Assembly: GCA_020848745.1 (NCBI GenBank)
Contig: JADLHM010000046.1
Span: 18,799 to 82,798 of the forward strand
Length of the DNA stretch: 64,000 nt
Direction of reading: 5' to 3'
DNA from: Deltaproteobacteria bacterium
GTDB lineage: Bacteria; Desulfobacterota; Binatia; UTPRO1
A model generated the notes under the pieces. That model saw only the letters and a list, made by a program, of their open reading frames with translations. It did no database searches and was not told the origin of the DNA. The first letter of the stretch is position 1, and every line of letters begins with the position of its first letter. Below, in pieces: positions 26,388-35,163 of this stretch. The translations under genes were made by a program, and so were the position numbers.

Positions 26388-27455
26388 GTGGCCTCGCTCG
26401 ACGACGTACGCACGGCATTGAGCCGCGTGATCCACCCCGGCTTCTCGCACGACATCGTATCGCTGGGAGTCGTGCGCGACGTCTCGCTCCGCGACGGCCA
26501 CGTGACCGTGACGCTCGATGCTCCCTCGCGAAAGCGCGCGGTCGTGGAAGCGCTCCACGACGCGATCGCGACCGAGCTGCGCCGGATCGTCGGAGTCGCG
26601 GAAGTCACGATCATACCCGCGACATCCGCCGAGGCGATCCGCGAACAGCCCCAAGGCCCGCGAGCGCTCGAGCCCCTCCCGGGCGTCGCGCACATCGTGG
26701 CCGTCGCAAGCGGCAAGGGCGGGGTCGGAAAGTCGACGGTGGCGGTGAACCTTGCGCTCGCGCTGTCGGGACGCGGGCTGCGCGTCGGGCTACTCGACGC
26801 GGACGTCCACGGGCCGAGTGCGCCCCTCATGACCGGAACGACCGACGCGCGACCGCAGATGGTCGAGGGCAAGAAGATCGTTCCCATCCGACGCAACGGC
26901 ATCGCGATCGTGTCGATGGGATTCTTCGTCGACGATCGCTCGCCCGTCATCTGGCGCGGGCCGATGGTCATGAGCATCGTCCGGCAGTTCTTGAAGGATG
27001 TCCTGTGGGGCGATCTCGACGTGCTGGTCGTCGACCTGCCGCCCGGCACCGGCGACGCGCAGCTCACCCTCCTGCAGGAAGTGCCGATCGCAGGCGGCGT
27101 CATCGTGACAACGCCCCAGGACGTCGCGCTGCAGGACGTCCGGCGTGGCATCAGCATGTTCGCGACGGTCCAGACTCCGGTCCTGGGGATCGTCGAGAAC
27201 ATGAGCGGATACGTCTGCCCGCACTGCAACGAGCACGATCCAATTTTTGCGACGGAGGGCGGAGTGCGAGAGGCCGAATCTCTCGGAGTGCCATTGCTCG
27301 GTCGTCTTGCGTTGGTCACCGAGTTGCGGGCCGCCATGGATCGCGGCACACCCCTCGTCGTCGCGCAGCCGGACCATCCGGTCGCGATGACTTTTCGCGA
27401 GCTCGCCGGACGCATCGCGACGGCGCTCCGACTAGTTCACGACGAACCGCTCTGA
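26388..27455 (+). CDS. mrp: Mrp/ApbC-family Fe-S cluster carrier ATPase
   Basis: 355 aa from GTG 26388, the first start in frame with the MIP18-like N-terminus ([20 protein letters not shown]). The deviant Walker A is [15 protein letters not shown], followed by [29 protein letters not shown] and a C-terminal [10 protein letters not shown] that supplies the bridging Cys pair. Mrp proteins assemble and deliver 4Fe-4S clusters. A ferredoxin follows 76 bases downstream. The frame is open upstream antisense to the polyprenyl synthase, but that part is not real. Confidence 0.92.
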   Translation: MASLDDVRTALSRVIHPGFSHDIVSLGVVRDVSLRDGHVTVTLDAPSRKRAVVEALHDAIATELRRIVGVAEVTIIPATSAEAIREQPQGPRALEPLPGVAHIVAVASGKGGVGKSTVAVNLALALSGRGLRVGLLDADVHGPSAPLMTGTTDARPQMVEGKKIVPIRRNGIAIVSMGFFVDDRSPVIWRGPMVMSIVRQFLKDVLWGDLDVLVVDLPPGTGDAQLTLLQEVPIAGGVIVTTPQDVALQDVRRGISMFATVQTPVLGIVENMSGYVCPHCNEHDPIFATEGGVREAESLGVPLLGRLALVTELRAAMDRGTPLVVAQPDHPVAMTFRELAGRIATALRLVHDEPL

Positions 27456-27531
27456 GTTCACGACTTTACGCTTCCCTGCCGACGTGTTACCGGTAGCGGC
27501 TGCGTTCAGTCGTCCCTTGGAGGTTATCTCG

Positions 27532-27867
27532 ATGTCCACGAAGATCACGGAAGAATGCATCAACTGCGGCGCTTGCGAGCCCGAGTGCCCCAATACGGCG
27601 ATCTACGAAGGCGGCGCCCCGTGGGAAAACAACGGCGAAAAACATCCCGCGATCGCAGCCGACATTTACTACATCGTTCCCGAGAAGTGCACCGAGTGCG
27701 TGGGCTTCTTCGATCAGGAGCAATGCGCCGCGGTGTGCCCCGTTGATTGCTGCGTTCCGAATCCCGACGATCCCGAAACCGAGGAGCAGCTCATCGTGAA
27801 GGCGCGCGTGATCCATCCCGATCAGACCTTCGACGTGGGATGCCCGTCACGTTTTCGTAAGAAGTAG
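27532..27867 (+). CDS. 4Fe-4S ferredoxin (YfhL-like)
   Basis: 111 aa. Starts [20 protein letters not shown], giving one C-x2-C-x2-C-x3-C cluster. The second cluster has an insertion: [20 protein letters not shown], as in YfhL/Alvin-type 2[4Fe-4S] ferredoxins. The C-terminal extension ends FRKK. TTGGAGG precedes ATG 27532. It may pass electrons to radical SAM or Fe-S proteins nearby (MoaA, HpnH), which is inference. Confidence 0.9.
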   Translation: MSTKITEECINCGACEPECPNTAIYEGGAPWENNGEKHPAIAADIYYIVPEKCTECVGFFDQEQCAAVCPVDCCVPNPDDPETEEQLIVKARVIHPDQTFDVGCPSRFRKK

Positions 27868-27919
27868 GCGCATGCGGGTGCCGGTGCGTCGCGGCCGGTC
27901 GAAAGCGCTCCCGGATCCC

Positions 27920-27948
27920 TTTACAAGCCATACCCCCTTCGTTATACC
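27920..27948 (+). promoter_or_regulatory. Sigma-70-type promoter for the inositol-lipid genes
   Basis: TTTACA (27920-27925), a 17-base spacer, then TATACC (27943-27948), in a locally AT-rich stretch about 65 bases before ATG 28014. Spacing and both hexamers fit a housekeeping promoter well. Confidence 0.5.
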
Positions 27949-28013
27949 AGCCGCGATTTTCTCGCTTTTTCGTCATGTTGCGCCATTCGAGCGAGGAACA
28001 GGGGACTGCGGCT

Positions 28014-29117
28014 ATGACTAAGATTCGAGTAGGTATCGTCGGTGTTGGCAACTGCGCGAGCAGTCTCGTGCAAGGCGTGGAGTACTACCGCCGCGCCGCC
28101 GCCGATCCGGGCGCCGAACACCCGGGTCTGATGCACTACGACCTCGGCGGGTATCTGCCGCACGATCTCGAAATCTCGTGTGCCTTCGACATCGATCGCC
28201 GCAAGGTCGGGCAGCCCCTGCACCATGCGATCTTCGCGAAGCCGAACAAGGCGGTCGACATCTGGCGGGATCTCCCCGATTCCGGCGTCACGGTCGGCAT
28301 GGGGCCGATACTCGACGGGGTCTCGGAGCACATGGCCGATTATCCCGACGATGAGACGTTTCTGCCGTCGGACGCCTCGGTCGTCGACGTCGCCAAGGTC
28401 CTGAAAGCGACCGGCACCGAAGTCCTGATCAGCTATCTTCCGGTCGGCAGCCAGCAGGCCGCCGAGCACTACGCCAACGCATGCCTCGAAACCGGCACCA
28501 GCCTGATCAACTGCATGCCGGTCTTTCTCGTATCGGATCCGACCTGGGGCGAGCGCTTCACGGCCCGAGGCATTCCGGCCGTCGGCGACGACATCAAGTC
28601 GCAGGTCGGCGCGACCATCGTCCATCGGACGCTCGCGAAGCTCTTCGCGGACCGCGGCATCAAGCTCGACCGCACCTACCAACTCAACACCGGCGGCAAC
28701 ACCGACTTCCTGAACATGCTGAACCGTACTCGCTTGGGATCGAAGAAGGTTTCCAAGACGGAGGCGGTCCAGGCGGTGATGCCGCAGCGCTTGCCCGCCA
28801 AGGACGTCCACATCGGCCCCAGCGACTACGTACCGTGGCAGGGAGACAACAAGGTCTGCTTCCTCCGCATGGAGGGCCGTGCGTTCGGCAACATCCCCAT
28901 GGAATTGGAGTTGCGCCTCTCCGTGCAGGACAGCCCGAACTCGGCCGGCGTGGCGATCGACGCCATTCGCTGCTGCCGCCTCGCCCGAGACCGCAAGGTG
29001 GGCGGTCCTTTGCGCAGTGTTTCCGCGTACCTGATGAAGCACCCCCCGACCCAGATCACCGACGATCTCGCGCGCGATCTGGTCGAGAAGTTCATCAGCG
29101 GAGACATCGAGCACTGA
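28014..29117 (+). CDS. ino1: myo-Inositol-1-phosphate synthase
   Basis: 367 aa. The NAD-binding N-terminus is IRVGIVGVGNCASSLVQGVE, followed by the actinobacterial-type MIPS pattern: SYLPVGSQQAAEHYA, INCMPVFLVSD, VGDDIKSQVGATIVHRTL, LNTGGNTDFLNML and SKTEAVQ. It converts glucose-6-phosphate to inositol-1-phosphate. An in-frame ATG at 27975 is possible, but 28014 fits the family start. The next gene is a CDP-alcohol phosphatidyltransferase, so the product probably feeds an inositol phospholipid. Confidence 0.92.
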   Translation: MTKIRVGIVGVGNCASSLVQGVEYYRRAAADPGAEHPGLMHYDLGGYLPHDLEISCAFDIDRRKVGQPLHHAIFAKPNKAVDIWRDLPDSGVTVGMGPILDGVSEHMADYPDDETFLPSDASVVDVAKVLKATGTEVLISYLPVGSQQAAEHYANACLETGTSLINCMPVFLVSDPTWGERFTARGIPAVGDDIKSQVGATIVHRTLAKLFADRGIKLDRTYQLNTGGNTDFLNMLNRTRLGSKKVSKTEAVQAVMPQRLPAKDVHIGPSDYVPWQGDNKVCFLRMEGRAFGNIPMELELRLSVQDSPNSAGVAIDAIRCCRLARDRKVGGPLRSVSAYLMKHPPTQITDDLARDLVEKFISGDIEH

Positions 29118-29135
29118 GAGGTTCTCGCCGCGGTC

Positions 29136-29864
29136 ATGTGCCATCCCTGGCTCGCCGCGGGCGTCTCCGGATTCCTGGCGATCGTCATCGTTCGGGAGGT
29201 CGTGCCGGTTCTCCGTGCGTCGGCGACGAGCGACGCCTGGCCGCAATCGGGGCTTCTCGGCATTGAGCTTCGGCGTTGGTTCCGGAATCGCACCAGGCCA
29301 CTCGCCGATGTCGCGCTGGCCGGAGGACTGACCGCGAACGGGGTGACCCTCCTTCAACTCGTACCGAGCCTGGGATGCGCCCTGGCCTACGCTCGAGGTT
29401 GGCTGTTCACGGCCGGCTGGCTGCTGATCGCATCGGGCACACTCGACGTTCTCGACGGAGAGATGGCGCGGCGCGACGGGCGCAACGGATCGCACGGGGC
29501 ATTCATCGACTCGATGGTGGACCGTTACGGCGAGGCGATCGTCTTCGCGGGCCTCGTGGCGCTCTACCGGAAGGAATGGATGTTGTGGCTGGTACTGTCG
29601 GCGTGGGTTGGAGGATTTCTCGTGAGCTACGTACGGGCCCGCGCTGAGAGCCTCGGGGTGGAATGCCGCGAGGGACTGCTGCAACGTCCGGAGCGATACG
29701 TCATTTTGGGAGGAGCCTCGATGGTCGACTCGCTCGTGCGGCACTTCACTTGCGATCCGGCGGGAGGTCACAGTCTCCTGACAGCCGGTATCGGTCTCCT
29801 CGCGGTACTCGCCAACGTCACGGCGGCGCAGCGCATCCACGGGACGTGGCAGCGGCTCGCATGA
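29136..29864 (+). CDS. CDP-alcohol phosphatidyltransferase, probable phosphatidylinositol-phosphate synthase
   Basis: 242 aa, several membrane helices. The catalytic signature D-G-x2-A-R-x8-G-x3-D-x3-D is complete in LDGEMARRDGRNGSHGAFID plus SMVD. Preceded by inositol-phosphate synthase after 18 bases, which points to CDP-diacylglycerol plus inositol-1-phosphate as substrates. This would yield phosphatidylinositol phosphate in the inner membrane. A phosphatase for the next step is not adjacent; suhB at 40401 acts on free inositol phosphates. Function is inferred from context. Confidence 0.82.
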   Translation: MCHPWLAAGVSGFLAIVIVREVVPVLRASATSDAWPQSGLLGIELRRWFRNRTRPLADVALAGGLTANGVTLLQLVPSLGCALAYARGWLFTAGWLLIASGTLDVLDGEMARRDGRNGSHGAFIDSMVDRYGEAIVFAGLVALYRKEWMLWLVLSAWVGGFLVSYVRARAESLGVECREGLLQRPERYVILGGASMVDSLVRHFTCDPAGGHSLLTAGIGLLAVLANVTAAQRIHGTWQRLA

Positions 29865-30037
29865 CGGAATCCGACGTGTCCTGGATCGCGCCCGCGAGCG
29901 GCATCCTCGGCGTATTTCTCACCGTGCTGGGCGCGGGCCTCGTCCTCGACGCGGATTGGTGGTGGCGCGGCGGCACATTCATAGGTGTCGGCGCACTGAT
30001 GCTCGTGGGCCCCCGACGGTCCGGAGAGCCGTCGTGA
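29861..30037 (+). CDS. Small two-helix membrane protein (58 aa)
   Basis: Overlaps the preceding stop by ATGA and the following start by GTGA, so it is translationally coupled on both sides. Two hydrophobic segments (about 13-31 and 34-49) flank a Trp cluster (DADWWWRGG). No family recognised. Its double coupling suggests a small subunit or modulator of the lipid enzymes on either side. Confidence 0.65.
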   Translation: MTESDVSWIAPASGILGVFLTVLGAGLVLDADWWWRGGTFIGVGALMLVGPRRSGEPS

Positions 30038-31026
30038 ACCGCACCACGCGCACGCTCCTCGGGATCGCCATCTCCATCGTCGCCCTGTATCTCGCGATGC
30101 CACCGCGCGACGAATGGGGCAACGTCGTCGCGGCGTTCGCGCGAGTCCAGTACGCGTACGTGGTCCCCATCGCCCTGATCAGCGCCTACAGCATCGTCGT
30201 GCGCTGTCAGCGTTGGCGCTTGTTGCTGCGCCCCGTCGGCACGATCCCGTTTCTGCCACTTTTCTCGGCCACATCGGTCGGCTTCCTCTGCAACATGGTG
30301 CTGCCGCTCCGTGTAGGTGAGGTCATTCGCCCGGTTCTGCTCGCCAACCGGATGAACGTTCCGGTGAGCAGCGTCCTCGCCTCGGTGCTGCTCGAGCGCT
30401 TGCTCGACATGCTGACGATTCTCGTTTTTCTCGGCCTCGTGATGTGGCTGATGCCCGTTTCGGACACGATCCGCCAGAGCGGCATCGTCTTCCTCCTGTT
30501 CGCGCTCTTCGCGATCGCCATGGTCGCTTCTCTCCAACGGCGGCACCCGCTCGCCCTCGCGTTCTTACGATGCATCCTCGCTCGCATGCCGCCGGGCATC
30601 CGCGAGCGCGCCGAGGCCGCCCTGCAAAGCTTCATCGGCGGCTTGCAGGGAATCGGCACGGGAGCCGCGCTCCTCTGGATCCTCGGCTATTCCGTGTTCC
30701 TCTGGATCGTCATCGCCTCCGTGTTCGGAATCGGGTTTCTCGCCTGCGGCCTCGAGGTACCGCTCGTCAGCGGCGCGCTCGCTCTGGTGACTGTCGTGGC
30801 GGGTGCCGTATCCGCGCCGTCGGCTCCGGGCTTCATCGGCACGTTTCAAGCCGGGTGCATCGTCGCGCTCGGCCTGTTCGGCATCAGCCGGGCGGATGCC
30901 ATCCCCTACGCGTTCGTCGTATGGGCCGCGCAGTGGCTCACGCAGGTGATCTTGGGGGTTGTCTTTCTCTTGCGTGAGAACATAAGGTTCGGCGATGTGC
31001 GGGCCGCTGAAGAGCCCCCACCCTGA
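30034..31026 (+). CDS. LPG-synthase-TM/flippase-like integral membrane protein
   Basis: 330 aa, about eight to nine membrane helices, start GTG 30034 in a GTGA overlap. Pattern of the lysylphosphatidylglycerol synthase transmembrane family (PF03706): RCQRWRLLLRP, NMVLPLRVGEVIRPVLL, LASVLLERLLDMLTI and SAPSAPGFIGTFQAGCI. The family includes MprF flippase parts and uncharacterised lipid or glycolipid proteins. Here it belongs with the inositol-lipid genes, so transport or modification of that lipid is plausible. Confidence 0.8.
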   Translation: MNRTTRTLLGIAISIVALYLAMPPRDEWGNVVAAFARVQYAYVVPIALISAYSIVVRCQRWRLLLRPVGTIPFLPLFSATSVGFLCNMVLPLRVGEVIRPVLLANRMNVPVSSVLASVLLERLLDMLTILVFLGLVMWLMPVSDTIRQSGIVFLLFALFAIAMVASLQRRHPLALAFLRCILARMPPGIRERAEAALQSFIGGLQGIGTGAALLWILGYSVFLWIVIASVFGIGFLACGLEVPLVSGALALVTVVAGAVSAPSAPGFIGTFQAGCIVALGLFGISRADAIPYAFVVWAAQWLTQVILGVVFLLRENIRFGDVRAAEEPPP

Positions 31027-31029
31027 CTG

Positions 31030-32268
31030 GTGAGCCTCACGAACAAAACGATCGTGCTCGGCGTGACGGGCGGCATCGCGGCCTACAAGACGCCCGACGT
31101 AGTGCGCGCACTCGTCACCGCCGGCGCGCGCGTTCGCGTGATCCTCACGCAGTCCGCGGAGCACTTCGTGACTGCGCTCGCGCTTCAGACGGTCTCGGGT
31201 CAACCCGTGGCGCGGGGGCTTTTCGATCTGACGGAAGAGTCCGAGATCGGACACATCCGCCTCGCCGATGAGGCCGACGCGCTCGTGATCACGCCGGCGA
31301 CGGCGAACGTAATCGCCAAGCTCGCACACGGGCTCGCCGACGACCTCCTCAGCACCGTCGCTCTCGCCACGCGCGCTCCGCTGCTCGTTTGTCCCTCGAT
31401 GAACGTGCACATGTACGAACATCCGACCGTGCGTGCCAACCTCGCTCACCTCCGCGCGGCGGGGCACGCGATTCTGGAGCCCGATGCCGGCTTCCTCGCG
31501 TGCGGCTACAGTGGTGCGGGCCGCCTCCCCGACGCCGCCGCCATCGTCGAGGAAGTGCGGGCCATCGTCGGCCCGAAAGATCTCGCGAGCCTACGGGTCG
31601 TCGTGTCGGCGGGTCCCACCTGGGAGGCCCTCGATCCCGTTCGACACATCGCGAATCGCTCCTCGGGAAAGATGGGCTACGCCCTCGCGCGTCTGGCTCG
31701 TCGTCGGGGTGCGGACGTGACGCTGATCAGCGGCCCGACGTCGCTGGAGCCGCTCCGCGGGGTTCGCACCGTTCCTGTCGTGAGCGCACGCGAGATGGAG
31801 CAGGCCGTCCTGAGCGAAGCCGCGACAGCCGACGTCGTGATCATGGCGGCGGCGGTCGGCGATTTCCGACCGGCCGATTCCTCGCGTCACAAGATCAAGC
31901 GCGGCCGCGCGGATCTCGAGCTCCGGCTGGTCCCGAATCCCGACATTCTCGCAAGGCTCGGAGCGCTCACGGGTCCCCGCTTGCTGGTCGGGTTCGCCGC
32001 CGAGACACGCGACCTCGTCGCCAATGCCCGCCGGAAGCTGCAGGCGAAAGGTGTCCATCTGATGATCGCCAACGACGTGACCGCTGAGGGCGCGGGCTTC
32101 GATGTCGACACGAACATCGTCACCATCCTGGACCGCGGTGGTCGCGTTGAGCGCCTGACGAAGATGAGCAAGGAGGACGTCGCCGCGGCGATTCTGGACC
32201 GCGTCGTCGATCTTCACCGAGTTCGGGAAAGCTCGGGAGCCAAGCGGCACGAGCCCCGACGCCGCTGA
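31030..32268 (+). CDS. coaBC: Bifunctional phosphopantothenoylcysteine decarboxylase/phosphopantothenate-cysteine ligase
   Basis: 412 aa, start GTG 31030, three bases after the previous stop. The CoaC half has TGGIAAYKTPDVVR, catalytic His in IGHIRLADEAD, PSMNVHMYEHP and the Cys in LACGYSGAGRL. The CoaB half has SAGPTWEALDPVRHIANRSS, AAAVGDFRPA and KIKR, with FAAETRD. It makes 4'-phosphopantetheine for coenzyme A. No other coa gene is adjacent, and it seems to ride in the lipid operon. Confidence 0.95.
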   Translation: MSLTNKTIVLGVTGGIAAYKTPDVVRALVTAGARVRVILTQSAEHFVTALALQTVSGQPVARGLFDLTEESEIGHIRLADEADALVITPATANVIAKLAHGLADDLLSTVALATRAPLLVCPSMNVHMYEHPTVRANLAHLRAAGHAILEPDAGFLACGYSGAGRLPDAAAIVEEVRAIVGPKDLASLRVVVSAGPTWEALDPVRHIANRSSGKMGYALARLARRRGADVTLISGPTSLEPLRGVRTVPVVSAREMEQAVLSEAATADVVIMAAAVGDFRPADSSRHKIKRGRADLELRLVPNPDILARLGALTGPRLLVGFAAETRDLVANARRKLQAKGVHLMIANDVTAEGAGFDVDTNIVTILDRGGRVERLTKMSKEDVAAAILDRVVDLHRVRESSGAKRHEPRRR

Positions 32269-32281
32269 CGCGACCCCGGAC

Positions 32282-33169
32282 CTAACACATCCCGCAGACG
32301 TGCGCCTTCAACTCCGGCACCACCTTCGCCGTAATGGAATCCTGCAAGGACGGCGTCAGCTGGCGCTTCTTTCGCAACAACCGCAGCCGCTTGCGGATCT
32401 GTTCGGCGCGCTCCAGGTGCTCGCGTCCGGTCGGATCGAGCCGGACGCACGCGGCCTTCCGGCCATTGGTCAGCATGTCGAGCGCGGCGTGGGAGCAGAG
32501 ATCGCCGTAGCGGACGACATCGCCCGGCGGGAGCGGATAGCGTGACCGGGCCCCCAATCGATGCATCATCTTGCGCCACTGCTCCACGCGGTGAAGTGCC
32601 ATGACGGAGTTGAAGATGCGCTTGTTCGTCCGAAACGAGAACAAGGTGCGCTCCACGACGCGCTCCATCAGGTCGTCGCAATCCGGATAGAACCGGCTGA
32701 CGACGTCGCGGAGGCGCTTCCAATCGTCCTCCCGCTGCAAAGCGTCGAATCGCGCTTCCCAATAAACGTGTTTCAAAGCCCGAGCTCGGAAGCTCGCGAT
32801 GAGCTGGAGAGGGACGTAGTAGTTGTGCGAGTAGGTATCCGCGGCGAGATGAGTCAGGTAGCCGTATGCGAACGCACGCTCCGAACCCGTCGCCGCGCTC
32901 TCCAGTACCTGCCATCCCACGTTCCACGAATGGCAGTGGTAGCGGAGATCGCGCGCGAACTTCTTCGCCTGGACGATGTCCGCCCCGACGCAGCCGTACA
33001 GATATGCGTCGGGAAAGGCGCGCAGGATTTCTTGAAGGGCGGAGGGCAGGGTGTTAATCCCCGCCAGCATGGTCGCGCCGTGCACCAGGTGGGTGACCGG
33101 CCCCCAAGCCTGCGCCTCCTGCGGGACGAGCAGGACCATCACAGCAGCGACGAACGACATCGGTCCCAT
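32282..33169 (-). CDS. Secreted zinc-dependent phospholipase-C-like protein
   Basis: About 295 aa. The signal peptide ends EAQA and the mature chain begins Trp-Gly, as in bacterial zinc phospholipases C where the N-terminal Trp binds zinc. His residues in WGPVTHLVHG, HCHSWNVGWQV and GYLTHLAADTYSHNYYVP (H-x3-D pattern) supply the trinuclear zinc site. The C-terminus is basic and ends HVCGMC. Start is uncertain between 33169, 33172 and 33160. Convergent with coaBC. Enzymatic activity is inferred. Confidence 0.78.
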   Translation of the reverse strand: MGPMSFVAAVMVLLVPQEAQAWGPVTHLVHGATMLAGINTLPSALQEILRAFPDAYLYGCVGADIVQAKKFARDLRYHCHSWNVGWQVLESAATGSERAFAYGYLTHLAADTYSHNYYVPLQLIASFRARALKHVYWEARFDALQREDDWKRLRDVVSRFYPDCDDLMERVVERTLFSFRTNKRIFNSVMALHRVEQWRKMMHRLGARSRYPLPPGDVVRYGDLCSHAALDMLTNGRKAACVRLDPTGREHLERAEQIRKRLRLLRKKRQLTPSLQDSITAKVVPELKAHVCGMC

Positions 33170-33228
33170 CACGATGATAAGCGTACTCCCCGCGCCAGGC
33201 GCCCACAACCGTCAACCTTGAGGACTCG

Positions 33229-34050
33229 TTGGACGAGCGATCTGAGCTCCTCGAGCTGATACGGAGCGCGCGGGCGCACGTCGACTGGCTGCGCGAGACC
33301 GCCGTCGAAGCGGTCTCGTCCGAGCGTCCGGCGACACCGCCACGGGAGGGGGGCATACGAGAAACCCCACCGTCGGGAGTATCCGAGGACACCGCGCCGC
33401 CCGTGCCGAGCCTCACGTCGCCCATCGGGGCGGTGCCGGCCCCAGCGGTCGCGGAGGATACGGTCGATTTCCTGACGCATCCGGGCGTCAGGGAGAGTCG
33501 AACGCTTGCCGCGCTCCGCACGGTCATCGGGGATTGCCAGCGCTGCAAGCTCGCGAGCACCCGCACGCAAGTCGTTTACGGCGTGGGCAATCCCGACGCC
33601 GATCTGGTGTTCGTCGGCGAAGCGCCGGGGCACGACGAAGACATGAGCGGCGAGCCCTTCGTCGGCCCCGCGGGACAGCTTCTCACGGAGATCATCGTGA
33701 AGGGCATGAAGATCCGGCGCCAAGACGTCTACATTGCGAACATCATCAAGTGCCGGCCAGCCAAGAATCGCAATCCCGAGCCAGACGAGATCGCCGCGTG
33801 CGAGCCGTTCCTGAAACACCAGTTGCACCTGATCCGGCCGAAGGCGATCGTGGCGCTCGGTAGCTTCGCGGCACAATGCCTCCTCAAGACGCGAACGCCA
33901 ATCTCGCGACTGCGCGGCGTGTGGGCGAGCTATCAGGGCATCCCGCTGATGCCGACATTCCACCCCGCGTACCTGCTCCGGAATCCCTCCGACAAGCGCC
34001 TGGTCTGGCGTGACATCCAGCAAGTGATGGCGCTCCTCGGGCTGCGGTAG
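33229..34050 (+). CDS. Family 4 uracil-DNA glycosylase
   Basis: 273 aa from TTG 33229. A Pro-rich N-terminal spacer (about 30-80) precedes the UDG core: [18 protein letters not shown], motif 1 [38 protein letters not shown] and the C-terminal [11 protein letters not shown]. Four Cys (two in CQRC, then KCRP and AACE) ligate the 4Fe-4S cluster of family 4. It excises uracil from DNA. The long N-terminal spacer is typical of delta-proteobacterial homologues. Confidence 0.92.
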   Translation: MDERSELLELIRSARAHVDWLRETAVEAVSSERPATPPREGGIRETPPSGVSEDTAPPVPSLTSPIGAVPAPAVAEDTVDFLTHPGVRESRTLAALRTVIGDCQRCKLASTRTQVVYGVGNPDADLVFVGEAPGHDEDMSGEPFVGPAGQLLTEIIVKGMKIRRQDVYIANIIKCRPAKNRNPEPDEIAACEPFLKHQLHLIRPKAIVALGSFAAQCLLKTRTPISRLRGVWASYQGIPLMPTFHPAYLLRNPSDKRLVWRDIQQVMALLGLR

Positions 34051-34131
34051 CCTCTGGGCTCGAGCCGAATCCCGTGCAGTCCCGGTGAGTTGACTGCCTC
34101 TGCGGTTCCGAGTTACACCGCCCGTTCGCCC

Positions 34132-35163
34132 ATGGATCTCGGCGTCCTCGACTATGCGCTCGATCCGGCGCTGATCGCCCAACAACCTTTGCCTACCCGC
34201 GATGCGAGCCGGATGCTGGTCGTCGAGCGCTCCTCCGGCACGCGCACCGACACGCACGTGCAGCGGCTCGAGGAGTGGCTGCACCCCGGCGATCTTCTGG
34301 TCATCAATGACGCCGAGGTGATGGCGGCCCGACTCCACGGCACGCGGCCGACCGGAGGCGCCATCGAGGTGCTCCTCGTCGAGCGCGTCGAAGGCACCAC
34401 CTGGAAGTGCATGGCGCGCGGCGCCGGCCGAATCTCTGCCGGTGAATCGATCCGCTTCGGCGACCAACTGAGCGGCACGTGGGGTGAGCGGTTGGACGAC
34501 ACGTACCGCACGCTTCGCTTGCGCTGCGAGGGCAACGTCGACGCCACCCTGCGCCGTGTGGGCGAGCTGCCGCTGCCCCCGTACATCCGCCGACCGGAGG
34601 GCCCGTCGTCCCTCGACCGCGAACGCTACCAGACCATGTTCGCTCGCAGCCCCGGCGCGATCGCCGCTCCCACTGCGGGCTTGCATTTCACGCCGCGCCT
34701 CGTGGCCAATCTCGCCCGGCACGGCGTCGGATGCACTCCCCTCACGCTCGTCGTCGGTCCCGCGACGTTCCTTCCCATCCGTACGGCATCCCTGGCGGAG
34801 CACAACGTTCCGTCGGAACGTTTCGTCATCCCGGAAGAAACCGCCTCCGCCATCACCGAGGCCCGCGCCAGAGGCGGCCGTATCGTCGCCGTCGGAACGA
34901 CCTCGGTGCGTGCCCTGGAGACCGCCGCGGACGACGAGGGCGTCGTGCAGCCGGGAAGCGGGCGGACGAAGCTCCTCGTCGGCCCCGGATTCCGCTTCCG
35001 GGCCGTCGATGCCCTGTTCACCAACTTCCACTTGCCGCGTTCGAGCCTCCTTGCGCTCGTCGCGGCCTTTGCCGGCGTCGAGACCACGCTGGCCGCGTAT
35101 CGGGCGGCCACCGCGGCCGGCTATCGCTTCTACAGCTACGGCGACGCCATGTTGATCGTGTGA
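34132..35163 (+). CDS. queA: tRNA preQ1 ribosyltransferase-isomerase QueA
   Basis: 343 aa from ATG 34132 (MDLGVLDYALDPALIAQQPL), the family-standard N-terminus; a TTG at 34090 is also in frame. Core segments include LVINDAEVMAARLHG, LPLPPYIRRPEG, PTAGLHFTPRL and TNFHLPRSSLLALVAAFAG. It transfers the ribose of SAM to preQ1-tRNA, making epoxyqueuosine. Its stop overlaps tgt by four bases, the frequent queA-tgt pairing. Confidence 0.94.
   Translation: MDLGVLDYALDPALIAQQPLPTRDASRMLVVERSSGTRTDTHVQRLEEWLHPGDLLVINDAEVMAARLHGTRPTGGAIEVLLVERVEGTTWKCMARGAGRISAGESIRFGDQLSGTWGERLDDTYRTLRLRCEGNVDATLRRVGELPLPPYIRRPEGPSSLDRERYQTMFARSPGAIAAPTAGLHFTPRLVANLARHGVGCTPLTLVVGPATFLPIRTASLAEHNVPSERFVIPEETASAITEARARGGRIVAVGTTSVRALETAADDEGVVQPGSGRTKLLVGPGFRFRAVDALFTNFHLPRSSLLALVAAFAGVETTLAAYRAATAAGYRFYSYGDAMLIV

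Noticed and set aside
27942..29840. 632-codon minus-strand frame over the inositol-phosphate synthase and lipid synthase
   Set aside because: Antisense to two clear enzymes; no motif of its own.
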